Assembly: GCF_036231945.1 (NCBI RefSeq)
Contig: NZ_CP109599.1
Coordinates: 7,033,501-7,097,500 of the forward strand
Source: Streptomyces sp. NBC_01429
GTDB lineage: Bacteria > Actinomycetota > Actinomycetes > Streptomycetales > Streptomycetaceae
Direction: 5' to 3'
DNA: 64,000 nucleotides
The notes below the pieces were generated by a model. It saw only the letters and a program-made list of their open reading frames with translations, did not search any database and was not told the DNA's origin. Position numbers and translations under genes: made by a program. Positions 24,215 to 33,544 of the stretch are shown here, one piece after another (the first letter of the stretch is position 1; each line of letters begins with the position of its first letter).

Positions 24215-26149
24215 ATGAAGCCCGAATCACCCACGTGGACACCCCTGCCCCGCCGCGTCGCGCCGGGGCAGCCGGAGCCGCCCGCCCAGCTGCGGCGCAT
24301 CTTCGGCCTCTTCCGCCCCTACCGCGGCCGGCTCGCCCTCGTCGGGCTGCTCGTCGGCGCCTCCTCGCTGGTGACGGTCGCCTCGCCGTTCATGCTCCGC
24401 GAGATCCTCGACACCGCGATCCCACAGGGCCGTACCGGACTGCTCAGCCTGCTCGCGCTCGGCATGATCCTCACGGCGGTCGTCAACAGCGTCTTCGGCG
24501 TGCTGCAGACGCTGATCTCCACGACGGTCGGCCAGCGCGTCATGCACGATCTGCGCACCGGCGTCTACGGCCGCCTCCAGAGCATGCCGCTCGCCTTCTT
24601 CACCCGGACGAGGACCGGCGAGGTGCAGTCCCGTATCGCCAACGACATCGGCGGTATGCAGGCGACCGTGACCTCGACCGCGACCTCCCTGGTCTCCAAC
24701 CTCACGGCCGTGATCGCCTCGGTCGTCGCGATGCTCGCGCTGGACTGGCGGCTCACCGTCGTCTCGATGATCCTGCTGCCGGTCTTCGTCTGGATCAGCC
24801 GCCGGGTCGGCCGCGAGCGCAAGCGGATCACCACGGACCGCCAGCGGCAGATGGCCACGATGGCCGCCACCGTCACCGAGTCGCTCTCGGTGAGCGGCAT
24901 CCTCCTCGGCCGCACGATGGGCCGCTCCGACTCCCTCACCAGGTCCTTCGCCGACGAGTCCGAGCGGCTGGTCGATCTGGAGGTCCGCTCCAGCATGGCG
25001 GGCCGCTGGCGCATGTCGACCATCGGCATCGTCATGGCCGCCATGCCCGCCGTCATCTACTGGGCCGCGGGCATCGCGCTGGGCAGCGGAAGCACAGCCG
25101 TCTCCATCGGCACACTGGTCGCCTTCGTCTCGCTCCAGCAGGGCCTCTTCCGGCCCGCCGTGAGTCTGCTCTCCACCGGAGTGGACATGCAGACCTCGCT
25201 CGCCCTCTTCCAGCGCATCTTCGAATACCTCGATCTGCCCGTCGACATCACCGAGCCCGAGCGGCCGGTGAAGCTCGACCGGATCCGCGGCGAAGTGCGC
25301 TTCGACGCAGTCGACTTCAGTTACGAGGAGAAGCGCGACGAGAAGCAGGAGGACCGGAAGTCCGGGAACGGCGAGGCCGCCGCGCGGACGCTCAAGGGCA
25401 TCGATCTGACGGTCCCCGCGGGCGCCGGACTGGCCGTCGTCGGCCCCACCGGCTCCGGCAAGTCGACGCTCAGCTATCTCGTACCCCGGCTCTACGACGT
25501 GACGGGCGGCCGGGTCCTCCTCGACGGCGTGGACGTGCGCGACCTGGACTTCGACTCGCTGGCCCGCGCGGTCGGCGTCGTCTCCCAGGAGACCTACCTC
25601 TTCCACGCCTCGGTCGCGGAGAACCTGCGCTTCGCCAAGCCGGACGCCACCGACGCGGAGCTGGAGACGGCCGCCAGGGCCGCCCAGATCCACGACCACA
25701 TCGCCTCGCTCCCCGACGGCTACGACACACTGGTCGGCGAGCGCGGCTACCGCTTCTCCGGCGGCGAGAAGCAGCGCCTCGCGATCGCCCGCACCATCCT
25801 GCGCGACCCGCCCGTACTGATCCTCGACGAGGCGACCAGCGCGCTGGACACCCGCACCGAACACGCCGTGCAGCAGGCCATCGACGCGCTCTCCGAAGGG
25901 CGCACCACGATCACCATCGCCCACCGGCTCTCGACCATCAGGGACGCCGACCAGATCGTGGTCCTCGACGCGGGCGTCATCGCGGAGCGGGGCACCCACG
26001 ACGAACTGCTCCGGCAGGACGGCCGCTACGCCGCCCTGGTCCGCAGGGACAGCCGGGCGGCCCGCGACGCCGCCGCGCCCACCGCCGGTCCCGAGGACCC
26101 CGAGGCTCCCGCCGCTCCCGCCGAGGAGCTGGCGCCGGCCGCGCTGTGA
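24215..26149 (+). CDS. ABC multidrug exporter, homodimer type (MsbA/LmrA-like)
   Basis: 644-residue full half-transporter with six helices (about residues 40-320) and a complete ATPase: Walker A GPTGSGKST, signature FSGGEKQRLAIAR, Walker B VLILDEATSALD, and H-loop TIAHRLST. All sites are intact, so it should work as a homodimer, unlike the pair encoded opposite. A charged insert (EEKRDEKQEDRKSGNGE) precedes the nucleotide-binding core, and an Ala/Pro-rich tail follows. GAAGGA precedes the ATG at 24215. It is divergent from marR and shares its operator. Confidence 0.9.
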   Translation: MKPESPTWTPLPRRVAPGQPEPPAQLRRIFGLFRPYRGRLALVGLLVGASSLVTVASPFMLREILDTAIPQGRTGLLSLLALGMILTAVVNSVFGVLQTLISTTVGQRVMHDLRTGVYGRLQSMPLAFFTRTRTGEVQSRIANDIGGMQATVTSTATSLVSNLTAVIASVVAMLALDWRLTVVSMILLPVFVWISRRVGRERKRITTDRQRQMATMAATVTESLSVSGILLGRTMGRSDSLTRSFADESERLVDLEVRSSMAGRWRMSTIGIVMAAMPAVIYWAAGIALGSGSTAVSIGTLVAFVSLQQGLFRPAVSLLSTGVDMQTSLALFQRIFEYLDLPVDITEPERPVKLDRIRGEVRFDAVDFSYEEKRDEKQEDRKSGNGEAAARTLKGIDLTVPAGAGLAVVGPTGSGKSTLSYLVPRLYDVTGGRVLLDGVDVRDLDFDSLARAVGVVSQETYLFHASVAENLRFAKPDATDAELETAARAAQIHDHIASLPDGYDTLVGERGYRFSGGEKQRLAIARTILRDPPVLILDEATSALDTRTEHAVQQAIDALSEGRTTITIAHRLSTIRDADQIVVLDAGVIAERGTHDELLRQDGRYAALVRRDSRAARDAAAPTAGPEDPEAPAAPAEELAPAAL

Positions 26150-26199
26150 ACGCGGCAGTGCCGCCACTCCCGTGGGACGGGGAGTGACGGCACCGCGTT
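26149..26199 (+). terminator. Hairpin terminator after the exporter gene
   Basis: Long stem: 26149-26171 pairs with 26180-26199 with small bulges; its core CACTCCC (26165-26171) pairs with GGGAGTG (26180-26186). It starts at the exporter stop codon and lies just past the end of the minus-strand peptide gene, so it may serve both. Confidence 0.75.
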
Positions 26200-26213
26200 G
26201 GGGCGACGGTGTG

Positions 26214-26273
26214 TCAGACGAGCCAACCCACGAAGTGGACGATGCCGGCGAGCAGGTTGGTGATGACGTTCAT
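26214..26273 (-). CDS. 19-residue hydrophobic peptide
   Basis: Complete small gene coding for MNVITNLLAGIVHFVGWLV. AAGGAG lies 9-10 bases before the ATG at 26273, a near-ideal ribosome site, and a terminator follows at 26149-26199. The product is almost entirely hydrophobic with a central His and a Gly-Trp near the end, long enough to cross a membrane once or lie on it. It resembles short membrane peptides (regulatory peptides or type I toxin-like peptides), but no family can be assigned by eye. A 10-base-arm hairpin lies upstream at 26341-26372. Confidence 0.6.
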   Translation of the reverse strand: MNVITNLLAGIVHFVGWLV

Positions 26274-26340
26274 CGGGACGTTCTCCTTGTGCGTGGTGCA
26301 TGTGTGAGGACAGTGCGACCGGGGTCTGCAGCCCGTCGAT

Positions 26341-26372
26341 CGCGCTCCGTAAGCATCTCGCCACGGAGCGCG
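26341..26372. promoter_or_regulatory. Hairpin upstream of the 19-residue peptide gene
   Basis: CGCGCTCCGT (26341-26350) and ACGGAGCGCG (26363-26372) form a perfect 10-base stem with a 12-base loop, 68 bases before the peptide start. The flank 26401-26436 repeats ACGTTC/GTACG units. It could be a leader structure or operator; the role is unknown. Confidence 0.4.
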
Positions 26373-26528
26373 GTGACGCAATGAATTCCCGTACGATCAC
26401 ACGTTCTGACGAACACCCGATCCCACGTTCGTACGTTCCTGCTCCGGGTGGCGTGCCGTCCGTGTGCCCTCCGTGTCGCCGCGCCGCAGCTGCCCGGATC
26501 GGTGATCACGCCGGGTTAGCGTGCGCGC

Positions 26529-27374
26529 ATGAGCAGACCCCGTCTGACCCGTCGTGGCCGGATCGCCCTGACCGCGAGCGCGGTGCTCACCGTGGCGGTC
26601 GCGGTGCTGGTGCCCGTGCTCACGCTGACCGGCGGGGACGGCGACGGGGCGAAACGCCCGGCACTGGTCGTCCCGGAGGGCCGCCGCGCCGGCCAGGTCT
26701 ACGCCGCCGTGGACGAGGCCCTGCGGCTGCCCGGGGGTACCGCGGCCAAAGCGGCGCTCTCGGCGGAACTCCCGCTGCCGAAGGCCGCCCGGGGCAACCC
26801 GGAGGGCTATCTGTTCCCGGCCACCTATCCCGTCGAGGCGTCCACGACCCCGGCCGGTCTGCTGCGCTACATGGTCGCCACGGCGCACGAGCGGTTCGGT
26901 TCCGGTTCCGGTTCCGGTGGCGGGGCCGCCGGGTCCCGCTCGGCCCGGGACAGAGCCGACGCGGCGACCTACCGTACGGTCACCATCGCCAGCATCGTGC
27001 AGGCCGAGGCCGATACGCCGGCCGACATGGGCAAGGTCGCCAGGGTCGTCCACAACCGGCTCGCCCTGGGCATGCCGCTCCAGATGGACTCGACGATCAA
27101 CTACGCGCTGGACCGCTCCACCCTGGACACCAGCCACCGGGACACGAAGACCGACAGCCCGTTCAACACGTACGGGCACAAGGGCCTGCCGCCCACGCCG
27201 ATCGGCAATCCGGGGGAGGAGGCGATGCGCGCGGCGGCCGCCCCGCCGCCCGGGGACTGGCTGTACTTCGTCACCGTGAAGCCCGGGGACACCCGCTTCA
27301 CCCACCGGTACGCGGAACAGCGCCGGAACGTCGAGGAGTTCAACCGCAACCGTGCCGGGGCGACGGCGGGGTGA
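26529..27374 (+). CDS. Short MltG-like endolytic transglycosylase
   Basis: 281-residue membrane-anchored protein of the MltG/YceG family, which cleaves nascent peptidoglycan glycan strands. One N-terminal helix (residues about 12-32) anchors it. Family motifs follow: EGYLFPATY, IASIVQAEAD with the likely catalytic Glu (about residue 158), VVHNRLALGMPLQMDSTINYAL, and SPFNTYGHKGLPPTPIGNPG. It is shorter than the roughly 340-residue E. coli protein and far shorter than the long actinobacterial MltG, and a Gly/Ser linker (GSGSGSGGGAAGS) interrupts the domain. Probably an accessory paralogue. Confidence 0.82.
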   Translation: MSRPRLTRRGRIALTASAVLTVAVAVLVPVLTLTGGDGDGAKRPALVVPEGRRAGQVYAAVDEALRLPGGTAAKAALSAELPLPKAARGNPEGYLFPATYPVEASTTPAGLLRYMVATAHERFGSGSGSGGGAAGSRSARDRADAATYRTVTIASIVQAEADTPADMGKVARVVHNRLALGMPLQMDSTINYALDRSTLDTSHRDTKTDSPFNTYGHKGLPPTPIGNPGEEAMRAAAAPPPGDWLYFVTVKPGDTRFTHRYAEQRRNVEEFNRNRAGATAG

Positions 27375-27400
27375 TCCCGTAGGGGAGCGGTTCGATTCCG

Positions 27401-28519
27401 TCAGGCCGTGGCCGCTGCCGCCGCGGTCTCCGGGGCCGCCGTCTCCGCGCGGGCCAGCAGCCCTCTGATCTCCCGGACCGCCGCCCGCCCCGCCCGGTTC
27501 GCGCCGATCGTGGAGGCCGAGGGCCCGTATCCGACGAGGTGGACACGGTCGTCCCGTACGGCACGCGTCCCCTCGACCCGGATGCCGCCGCCGTGCTCCC
27601 GCAGCCCCAGCGGCGCCAGATGGCCGATGGCCGCGCGGAACCCGGTCGCCCAGAGGATCACATCGGCGGCCACCGTCCGGCCGTCGTCCCAGGCGACGCC
27701 GTCCGGAGTGATCCGGTCGAACATCGGCAGCCGGTCGAGCACGCCCTCCTCGCGCGCCCGCGCGACGGCCTCGGTGACCGGCAGTCCGGTCACGGACACC
27801 ACGCTCTGCGGCGGCAGCCCCCGGCGCACCCGCTCGTCGACCAGGGCGACGGCCGCCCGGCCCAGCTCCTCGTCGAACGGCCCCTCGCGGTAGACGGGCG
27901 GCCGGCGCGTCACCCAGGTGGTGCCGGCCGCCACCTGGGCGATCTCCATCAGGTGCTGGGTGCCGGAGGCGCCGCCACCGACCACGACCACGCGCAGCCC
28001 GGCGAACTCCGCGGGCCCCCGGTAGTCCGCCGTGTGCAACTGGCGCCCCCGGAAGGTCTCCTGGCCCGGATAGCGCGGCCGGAACGGCCGGTCCCAGGTG
28101 CCCGTGGCGTTGATCAGGGCCCGTGCCGACCAGGTCCCCCCGGACGTCTCCACCCGCAGCCGGCCCCCGGCTCCCTCCCGTACCGCCGAGACGTCCACCG
28201 GCCGGTGCACCCGCAGGCCGAAGCGCTCCTCGTACGCGGTGAAGTACGCCCCGATCACCTCGGCGGACGGCCGGTCGCCGTCGCCCTCCGCCGTGATCAG
28301 CTCCATGCCCGGGAGGGAGTGCATCCCGTGAACCTTGCCGTACGTCAGCGACGGCCAGCGGAACTGCCAGGCGCCGCCCGGTCGCGGGGCGTGGTCGAGC
28401 ACGACGAAGTCGCGGTCCGGCGCCAGCCCCGAGCGCCGCAGATGGTGGGCGGCGGACAGCCCCGCCTGCCCGGCGCCGACGACCACCACGTCGATGTCCC
28501 GTACCCCAAAGTCGTTCAC
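27401..28519 (-). CDS. Flavin-containing monooxygenase (CzcO-like)
   Basis: 372-residue NAD(P)/FAD oxidoreductase. It has FAD loop VVVVGAGQAGLSAAHHL (residues about 10-26), NADPH loop VVVVGGGASGTQHL (about 175) and the late LWATGFRAAIGHL segment resembling the FMO ATG motif. Such enzymes hydroxylate N or S atoms or perform Baeyer-Villiger reactions; the substrate is unknown. The start is uncertain: GTG at 28519 has no clear ribosome site. The C-terminus is Ala-rich. Confidence 0.82.
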   Translation of the reverse strand: MNDFGVRDIDVVVVGAGQAGLSAAHHLRRSGLAPDRDFVVLDHAPRPGGAWQFRWPSLTYGKVHGMHSLPGMELITAEGDGDRPSAEVIGAYFTAYEERFGLRVHRPVDVSAVREGAGGRLRVETSGGTWSARALINATGTWDRPFRPRYPGQETFRGRQLHTADYRGPAEFAGLRVVVVGGGASGTQHLMEIAQVAAGTTWVTRRPPVYREGPFDEELGRAAVALVDERVRRGLPPQSVVSVTGLPVTEAVARAREEGVLDRLPMFDRITPDGVAWDDGRTVAADVILWATGFRAAIGHLAPLGLREHGGGIRVEGTRAVRDDRVHLVGYGPSASTIGANRAGRAAVREIRGLLARAETAAPETAAAAATA

Positions 28520-28597
28520 GTTTCTACTAACCGCCGGGGGTGCGGGATCCTTCCCGCCGTGCCGGTGGGCGTCGGCGGGGTCCCGGACCCGCGGACC

Positions 28598-30604
28598 CTA
28601 CGGGCACACCTCCGTGCACGGAGTGGCGAACGCGCTCGCCGGGGCGAGCGGGATGGTGACGGAGGACGGCGCCGACGGCCCTTCCTTGACCTGGTAGATC
28701 CCGGCGAGCAGATTCAGCGACTGGCTGAGTGTCGGGGCCAGATGCGGGGTGTCGGCGGTGGTCACCACGACGCGGACGCGGTGGCCGGCGGCGATGGCCG
28801 CGAACGTCGGGAAGATCTCCAGATCGTAGCGGGCGACCCGGAACGCGGGCGTCGCGGCCGTGCTCTCCCGGGTGGAGGGGTGGTACGGCATCAGGTACGA
28901 GCCGTCCGGCGCGTACCAGCTGCGGGCCGGGTCGACCGTGCGGTGTGATCCGGCGAGGGCGCCCGTGGTCAGCGGTACCGAGGATCCGTCGGGGGCGACA
29001 TCCGTCACCGTCACCACGAACTGGGTCTCGTTGGTGTTCGCCTGGGCGTACAGGGTCGCGCCGATGGGTCCCGCGATGGTCCTCGCCTCGTCCATGGGCG
29101 CCGTGGTGTAGACGAGGGAGTTGGGTCCGCTCTCCCGGGCCGTGTTGCTCTCGGTGCAGGCGGGGTCCTGGACGAAGCCGCCGATCCACTGCGCCGTCGA
29201 GCGGGTGCACGAGCTGATCGTCGAGGTCCAGGTGATGAACTCGCTGTTGTCCGAGGCGGGCAGGGCCGGGGTGAGCAGGCCGTCGTTGGCGGAGGCCGCG
29301 GCCGTACCGGTGCGTCCCTTGCCCAGGTAGAGGCGGGTCGGGTCGGCGCCGGCGAAGGGGTAGGAGCGGGTGTCGAGCCAGCGGTCCGAACCCAGCTCCT
29401 TCACGTGCAGCGGGTTCGGGTCAGGGGCACCGGCGATGCCGGTGTCCAAGCCCTTCAGCCAGTGGTCGTACCAGCGCAGTTGAAGCGCGGAGAGGTCGAA
29501 CTCCGGCTCCTGGCGCGGATCGTGGTACCAGGGCCCCATCAGCAGCTGGTAGCGGTCGGTGACCTGCTGGTCCGAGGTCATCGGGGCGCCGGCCGGCCGG
29601 CCCGCCCACGCGTTCTGCAGACCCGCGTAGTTCATCAGCGCGCCCCGCTGGAACAGGTCGTACCAGCCGCCGACGAGGAAGGCGGGGACCCCGTTGGCGA
29701 CCACGCCCGCGAGCTGGTCGGCAGGACGGCGCCGCTGCCAGAAATCACCGTCGTACGCCTCCTCGCCACCCGTGAGCAGCCCGGTGAGGATCGGCAGATT
29801 GGCCGAGGCCACCCCGCCGAGGTGCTGGAGCACCAGCGACAGTGTGTCCAGCAGGTTCTGGGTGGAGCCGGACATCAGTGCGGAGAGGATGGGGTTCGTC
29901 AGATTCCCCAGCCCGGTGTAGAGCAGCCACAGCGGCATGAACTCGGCGTTGGGGAGACCGCCCATGGTCACCAGGTCGCGGTAGAGGTCGTTGCCCGCGA
30001 CCACCGGGAAGATCGCCTTGACCGGCGAGCCGGGGCCGACGGCCGCCGCGGTGGAGATCTGGTTGATACCGGTGTAGGAGTCCCCGTACAGCCCGACCTC
30101 GCCGTCGGAGTGCGGCAGGGCCGCCGCCCAGTCGACCAGGGCCGCGCCGTCCCGCGCCTCGACGGGCGCGAACGGCGACCACGACCCGGTGGACGATCCG
30201 GTGCCGCGCACATCGACCGAGGCCGCCACATAGCCGCGCCGGACGAAATAGGCCAGCTCGTCCGCCTTGGCGGCCCTGCCGTACGGAGTCTGGACGAGCA
30301 GCACGGGAAACGGCCCGGCCGCCGGTGTGGCGGTCCCGGCCACGGCCGGTGTGTACACGTCGCCGCGCAGCACCGTGCCGTCGGCCAGTGTGACGGGAAC
30401 GCCCAGTCGCGCGGCGACGTCGTAGGCCACCGGGCTGCTCGGCGCCGGCTCGGGGCCGGACGGGGGCGCCGGCGCCGCTCCGAGCAGGGCGGCGGCGACG
30501 GCGAGCACCAGTGCGAGGACGGTGGCGATCCGGGTACGGGGACGGCGGCCCGGTCTCCGTCTCGCGGCCGATCGGCGGGTGTGAGCGGGGAGCCGGATGG
30601 ACAC
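28598..30604 (-). CDS. Secreted CocE/NonD-type (X-Pro dipeptidyl-peptidase-like) hydrolase
   Basis: 668-residue alpha/beta hydrolase with an Arg-rich N-terminus and hydrophobic signal (TRIATVLALVLAVAAALLGAAPA, residues about 24-46). The nucleophile Ser lies in GLYGDSYTGIN (about residue 177) after DVRGTGSSTGSW, and the C-terminal third is the beta-sandwich domain of the X-Pro dipeptidyl-peptidase S15 family. Expected to be an exported esterase, acylase or peptidase. The GTG at 30604 is supported by GGAGGT a few bases upstream. Substrate unknown. Confidence 0.85.
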   Translation of the reverse strand: MSIRLPAHTRRSAARRRPGRRPRTRIATVLALVLAVAAALLGAAPAPPSGPEPAPSSPVAYDVAARLGVPVTLADGTVLRGDVYTPAVAGTATPAAGPFPVLLVQTPYGRAAKADELAYFVRRGYVAASVDVRGTGSSTGSWSPFAPVEARDGAALVDWAAALPHSDGEVGLYGDSYTGINQISTAAAVGPGSPVKAIFPVVAGNDLYRDLVTMGGLPNAEFMPLWLLYTGLGNLTNPILSALMSGSTQNLLDTLSLVLQHLGGVASANLPILTGLLTGGEEAYDGDFWQRRRPADQLAGVVANGVPAFLVGGWYDLFQRGALMNYAGLQNAWAGRPAGAPMTSDQQVTDRYQLLMGPWYHDPRQEPEFDLSALQLRWYDHWLKGLDTGIAGAPDPNPLHVKELGSDRWLDTRSYPFAGADPTRLYLGKGRTGTAAASANDGLLTPALPASDNSEFITWTSTISSCTRSTAQWIGGFVQDPACTESNTARESGPNSLVYTTAPMDEARTIAGPIGATLYAQANTNETQFVVTVTDVAPDGSSVPLTTGALAGSHRTVDPARSWYAPDGSYLMPYHPSTRESTAATPAFRVARYDLEIFPTFAAIAAGHRVRVVVTTADTPHLAPTLSQSLNLLAGIYQVKEGPSAPSSVTIPLAPASAFATPCTEVCP

Positions 30605-30753
30605 CGTGACCTCCAGAGGTCGCGCAATGGGCGGACTGATGGCGCGGATTGCGTCGGTGAGAACCGGATGTGACGTTCATTCAGAATAGGGGAAGACCGC
30701 CCGGACCGTGGGGTGATGTCCGACATCGCCGCTCGTGTGCGCCCTGGCCGTGG

Positions 30754-30842
30754 TCACCCCTCGTCCTGCGCGGCCAACGCGGTGTCGATCTCGCCCAGTT
30801 CGATGCGCTGTCCGCGCGACTTCGCTCGTACTGCCCGCCGCG
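30754..30842 (-). pseudogene. Relic of an NRPS adenylation domain (A8 motif)
   Basis: On the minus strand the frame ending at the TGA at 30754-30756 reads GQRIELGEIDTALAAQ shortly before the stop. This is the A8 core motif of adenylation domains, where RIELGEIE is nearly invariant. Nothing recognisable precedes it beyond an Arg-rich stretch and no start codon or ribosome site is associated, so it looks like a leftover of a larger NRPS gene. It lies in a 408-base gap (30605-31012) that otherwise shows no gene I can support. Confidence 0.5.
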
Positions 30843-31012
30843 TGGACCGGCGCGGTCCCGGTCGCGGGGTGCGACTGGGCCACCCGGCGCATCTCGGACC
30901 CGGCGCTGCTGCCGGTCGGTGTGGTCACCGGCGTCTGCCTGGGCCGGCCGCTGTGGCGCGAGCGCGGGTCGGGCCGCCTGTAGTACGCCCCGTCGGATCG
31001 CACTACGCCCTG

Positions 31013-33286
31013 TCAGATTCGTACGGTCCTGGTCCCGGGGCGTTCGGTGGGGTCGTGGACCGGTGCGTCGAGGGGGCGGGCGAGTCCCGCCACCCCCTCG
31101 TCGAGGCGTTGCAGATGGCGCAGCACGCGGGAGGTGACCGTTCCGGAGGGGAGGCCGGCCGGGGCGTCGGTCTTGAGCATCGAGGCGATGCTGGCGCCGG
31201 ACTCGACTTCGCCCTCCGGCTTCTCGTCCTTGACGTGCGCGGCGAGGACACCGATGTTGTGGGCGATGCGGCGTCCGGCGGAGTCGAGACGGGGGTCGGC
31301 CGTGACGCTTCTGCTGAGGGGGACCAGTTCGGCCGTCGCGGCCAGCGAACGGGCGTGGTACGCGCAGGTCTCCAGGAGCGCCACGAGGTAGCGGACGGTG
31401 CGACGGCGGCCGCGCAGCGGGGTGATGGGGTGGGTGAGCGGCTTCGTGGAGGCGCGCAGCTCGTCCAGCGCCGTGTCCAGGTCCCGGGCCTTGCCGAGCA
31501 GGTCGGAGGAGGGGCCGCCGCTGAGCTGCCCCACCGAGGCCGACACGACGTCGCCGAGCCGGTCCAGGACGGTCGCCAGCAGTTCGTCGGTGCGGCGGTC
31601 GGTGTGTACGGGCAGGACGAGTACGGCCGCGACGATGCCGCAGACGGCGCCGAGCGCGGTCTCCTCGATGCGCAGCACCAGCACGTCGAGGCTGTAGGTG
31701 TTGAGCAGGGTGTAGAGCAGCCCGAGCATCGCCGTGACGAAGAAGGACATCAGCGCGTACGACAGCGGAGCGGTGAAGAACATCGCGAAGATGAAGACCA
31801 GGACCAGGGCGAAGGCGATCCAGGTGTGGTGGCCGACCACGCCCGCCAGCACCACACCCGCGAGCACGCCGAGGACGGTGCCGAGCACCCGGCGGTAGCC
31901 CTTGACCAGGATCTCGCCGGTGGAGGCGGTGTTGAGGAACACCACCCAGCAGGTCAGCACCGCCCAGTACCAGCGGTGCGTGGAGAGCAGTTCCCCGCCG
32001 ATGATGGCCAGGACCGAGCCGACCGAGACCTGGAAGGCGGCCCTGGTGGTGGGGCGGCGCAGCCCCGTACGGTCGTCCGCCACCGGCTCCTCGTCGGCGG
32101 CGAGCGCGATGTCCTCGGCGTCGAACTCCTCGCGCGAACGGGTCGTGGCCGGTGTGTCGTTGGACTCGTCCTGCGGCCCCTCCAGCGCGAGCCGCAGCGC
32201 CACGACGGACCGGGCCCCCTCGCCGAGGCCGCGGAAGACGTCCTGGACGGCGGTGGAACCGCGCGGCAGCCGGTCCTCGTCGCGGTAGCCGAGCAGCCTG
32301 TTGCGTACGTGGGCCACTCCCGTGTTCCGGTCGCCGGACGCCGGCCTGGACACCAGCAGAAGCAGTGCGTTGAGGTCCCGGCGCAGGGTCGCGGTCGTGT
32401 CGACCTGGGCCGAGATCAGATCCCCCGTGGCGGGCACGGGCGCGTTCGGCAGATGCAGGGTGAGGGTGTCCGCGCTCTCGGCGCTGCGGGCGTTGAGCAG
32501 CAGGACGCCCAGGCGTTCCGTGGCGATCTCGGCGTCCGCGACCCGGCGTTGCAGCAGTGACGCCGTGGCCGCGTCGCTCGTCCCGTCCTCCAGCCGGCTC
32601 TGGATCATCAGCGCGGTCTCGTGCAGCCGGGCGGTGCGCCGGCGCAGCTCGCCGAGGACACCGTCCAGCTGCTCCGGCGTGGCGTCAAGCAGCTCGATCT
32701 GGGTGGCCACGAGCTGCGCGAGCCGGGCCCGGAAGGCGTCGCGCAGCCGGCGCAGAATGCGCGTGGGCGTCTCCGGTACGAGGGCGAACCGCGCGCCGGC
32801 GCTGCACGCGAAGGCGATGGCCAGGGTCAGATACAGCGGTGGCAGTGTCTCGACGGTGGCGCCCACGAACAGGGCGACGAAGTAGATCTGGAAGCCGATC
32901 AGGCCCAGCGCCGTACCGCGCTCGCCGAAGCGGCGGCTGTAGACGGCGCCGAAGATCAGGACGACGAAGAACGCGTCGCCCACGACGATCCGGCTGTGCA
33001 GCAGCGCCGCCAGGGACATCGCGACCAGCGCGACCGGCAGGCCGAGTGCCAGCGTGATCGCCTGCCCGCGCACCTGCTTCTCCTTGACCGCGAAGGTGGA
33101 GACCATCGCCGCCATGGCGCCCGCGACCATGTGGGTGACATCGGTGTCCAACAGGGCAAGGAGGACGAGGGTCAGCGCGATCGCCGCGACCGTACGCAAT
33201 CCCGCCATCAGCCGCAGCAGGCCGGGGTCGGACGCCGCGAAGCGATCCCATGCGCGAGTCCTGCCACGCTGTTTCGCTGCCTTCAC
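31013..33286 (-). CDS. FUSC family membrane protein (aromatic acid exporter-like)
   Basis: 757-residue membrane protein with two hydrophobic blocks, about residues 25-170 (AGLRTVAAIALTLVLLALLD...) and 385-530 (FQVSVGSVLAIIGGELLSTHRWYWAVLTCWVVF...), separated and followed by long helical cytoplasmic regions. This is the layout of the FUSC/YccS/AaeB proteins, proposed exporters of aromatic or other toxic acids. The GTG start at 33286 is chosen for AGGAGAG upstream, although an in-frame ATG at 33310 exists. It is divergent from the adenylation-enzyme operon. Confidence 0.82.
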   Translation of the reverse strand: MKAAKQRGRTRAWDRFAASDPGLLRLMAGLRTVAAIALTLVLLALLDTDVTHMVAGAMAAMVSTFAVKEKQVRGQAITLALGLPVALVAMSLAALLHSRIVVGDAFFVVLIFGAVYSRRFGERGTALGLIGFQIYFVALFVGATVETLPPLYLTLAIAFACSAGARFALVPETPTRILRRLRDAFRARLAQLVATQIELLDATPEQLDGVLGELRRRTARLHETALMIQSRLEDGTSDAATASLLQRRVADAEIATERLGVLLLNARSAESADTLTLHLPNAPVPATGDLISAQVDTTATLRRDLNALLLLVSRPASGDRNTGVAHVRNRLLGYRDEDRLPRGSTAVQDVFRGLGEGARSVVALRLALEGPQDESNDTPATTRSREEFDAEDIALAADEEPVADDRTGLRRPTTRAAFQVSVGSVLAIIGGELLSTHRWYWAVLTCWVVFLNTASTGEILVKGYRRVLGTVLGVLAGVVLAGVVGHHTWIAFALVLVFIFAMFFTAPLSYALMSFFVTAMLGLLYTLLNTYSLDVLVLRIEETALGAVCGIVAAVLVLPVHTDRRTDELLATVLDRLGDVVSASVGQLSGGPSSDLLGKARDLDTALDELRASTKPLTHPITPLRGRRRTVRYLVALLETCAYHARSLAATAELVPLSRSVTADPRLDSAGRRIAHNIGVLAAHVKDEKPEGEVESGASIASMLKTDAPAGLPSGTVTSRVLRHLQRLDEGVAGLARPLDAPVHDPTERPGTRTVRI

Positions 33287-33544
33287 GCCGCTCAACTCTC
33301 CTGACTCCATCCGACTCATAGGACACATCAGCATCGCACGAGCGGTGCTTTCCGGACGTGGCCGGGCGTGGCCGGACGATACCTGGTCTACTGGTCTGAA
33401 AAGCGCTGATTCCGGGCGGAGTCGACCGTGGGGCGAAGTCCCGCCATACCTGCGGGTTGCCGATTGGCGAGCGGGGGTTGCCGTGGCGCCGGCGGAATCT
33501 TGGAAGGGCCGAAACGGGGTCGATTCATGGCCGATCGCCGGTAG

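Noticed and set aside
26341..26372. Hairpin considered as a riboswitch
   Set aside because: A simple 10-base stem with no conserved riboswitch core; kept only as a possible leader structure or operator.
30735..30983. 82-codon plus-strand frame ending DPALLPVGVVTGVCLGRPLW
   Set aside because: The C-terminal part looks almost protein-like, but there is no ribosome site, it overlaps the adenylation relic on the other strand, and I cannot assign a family.
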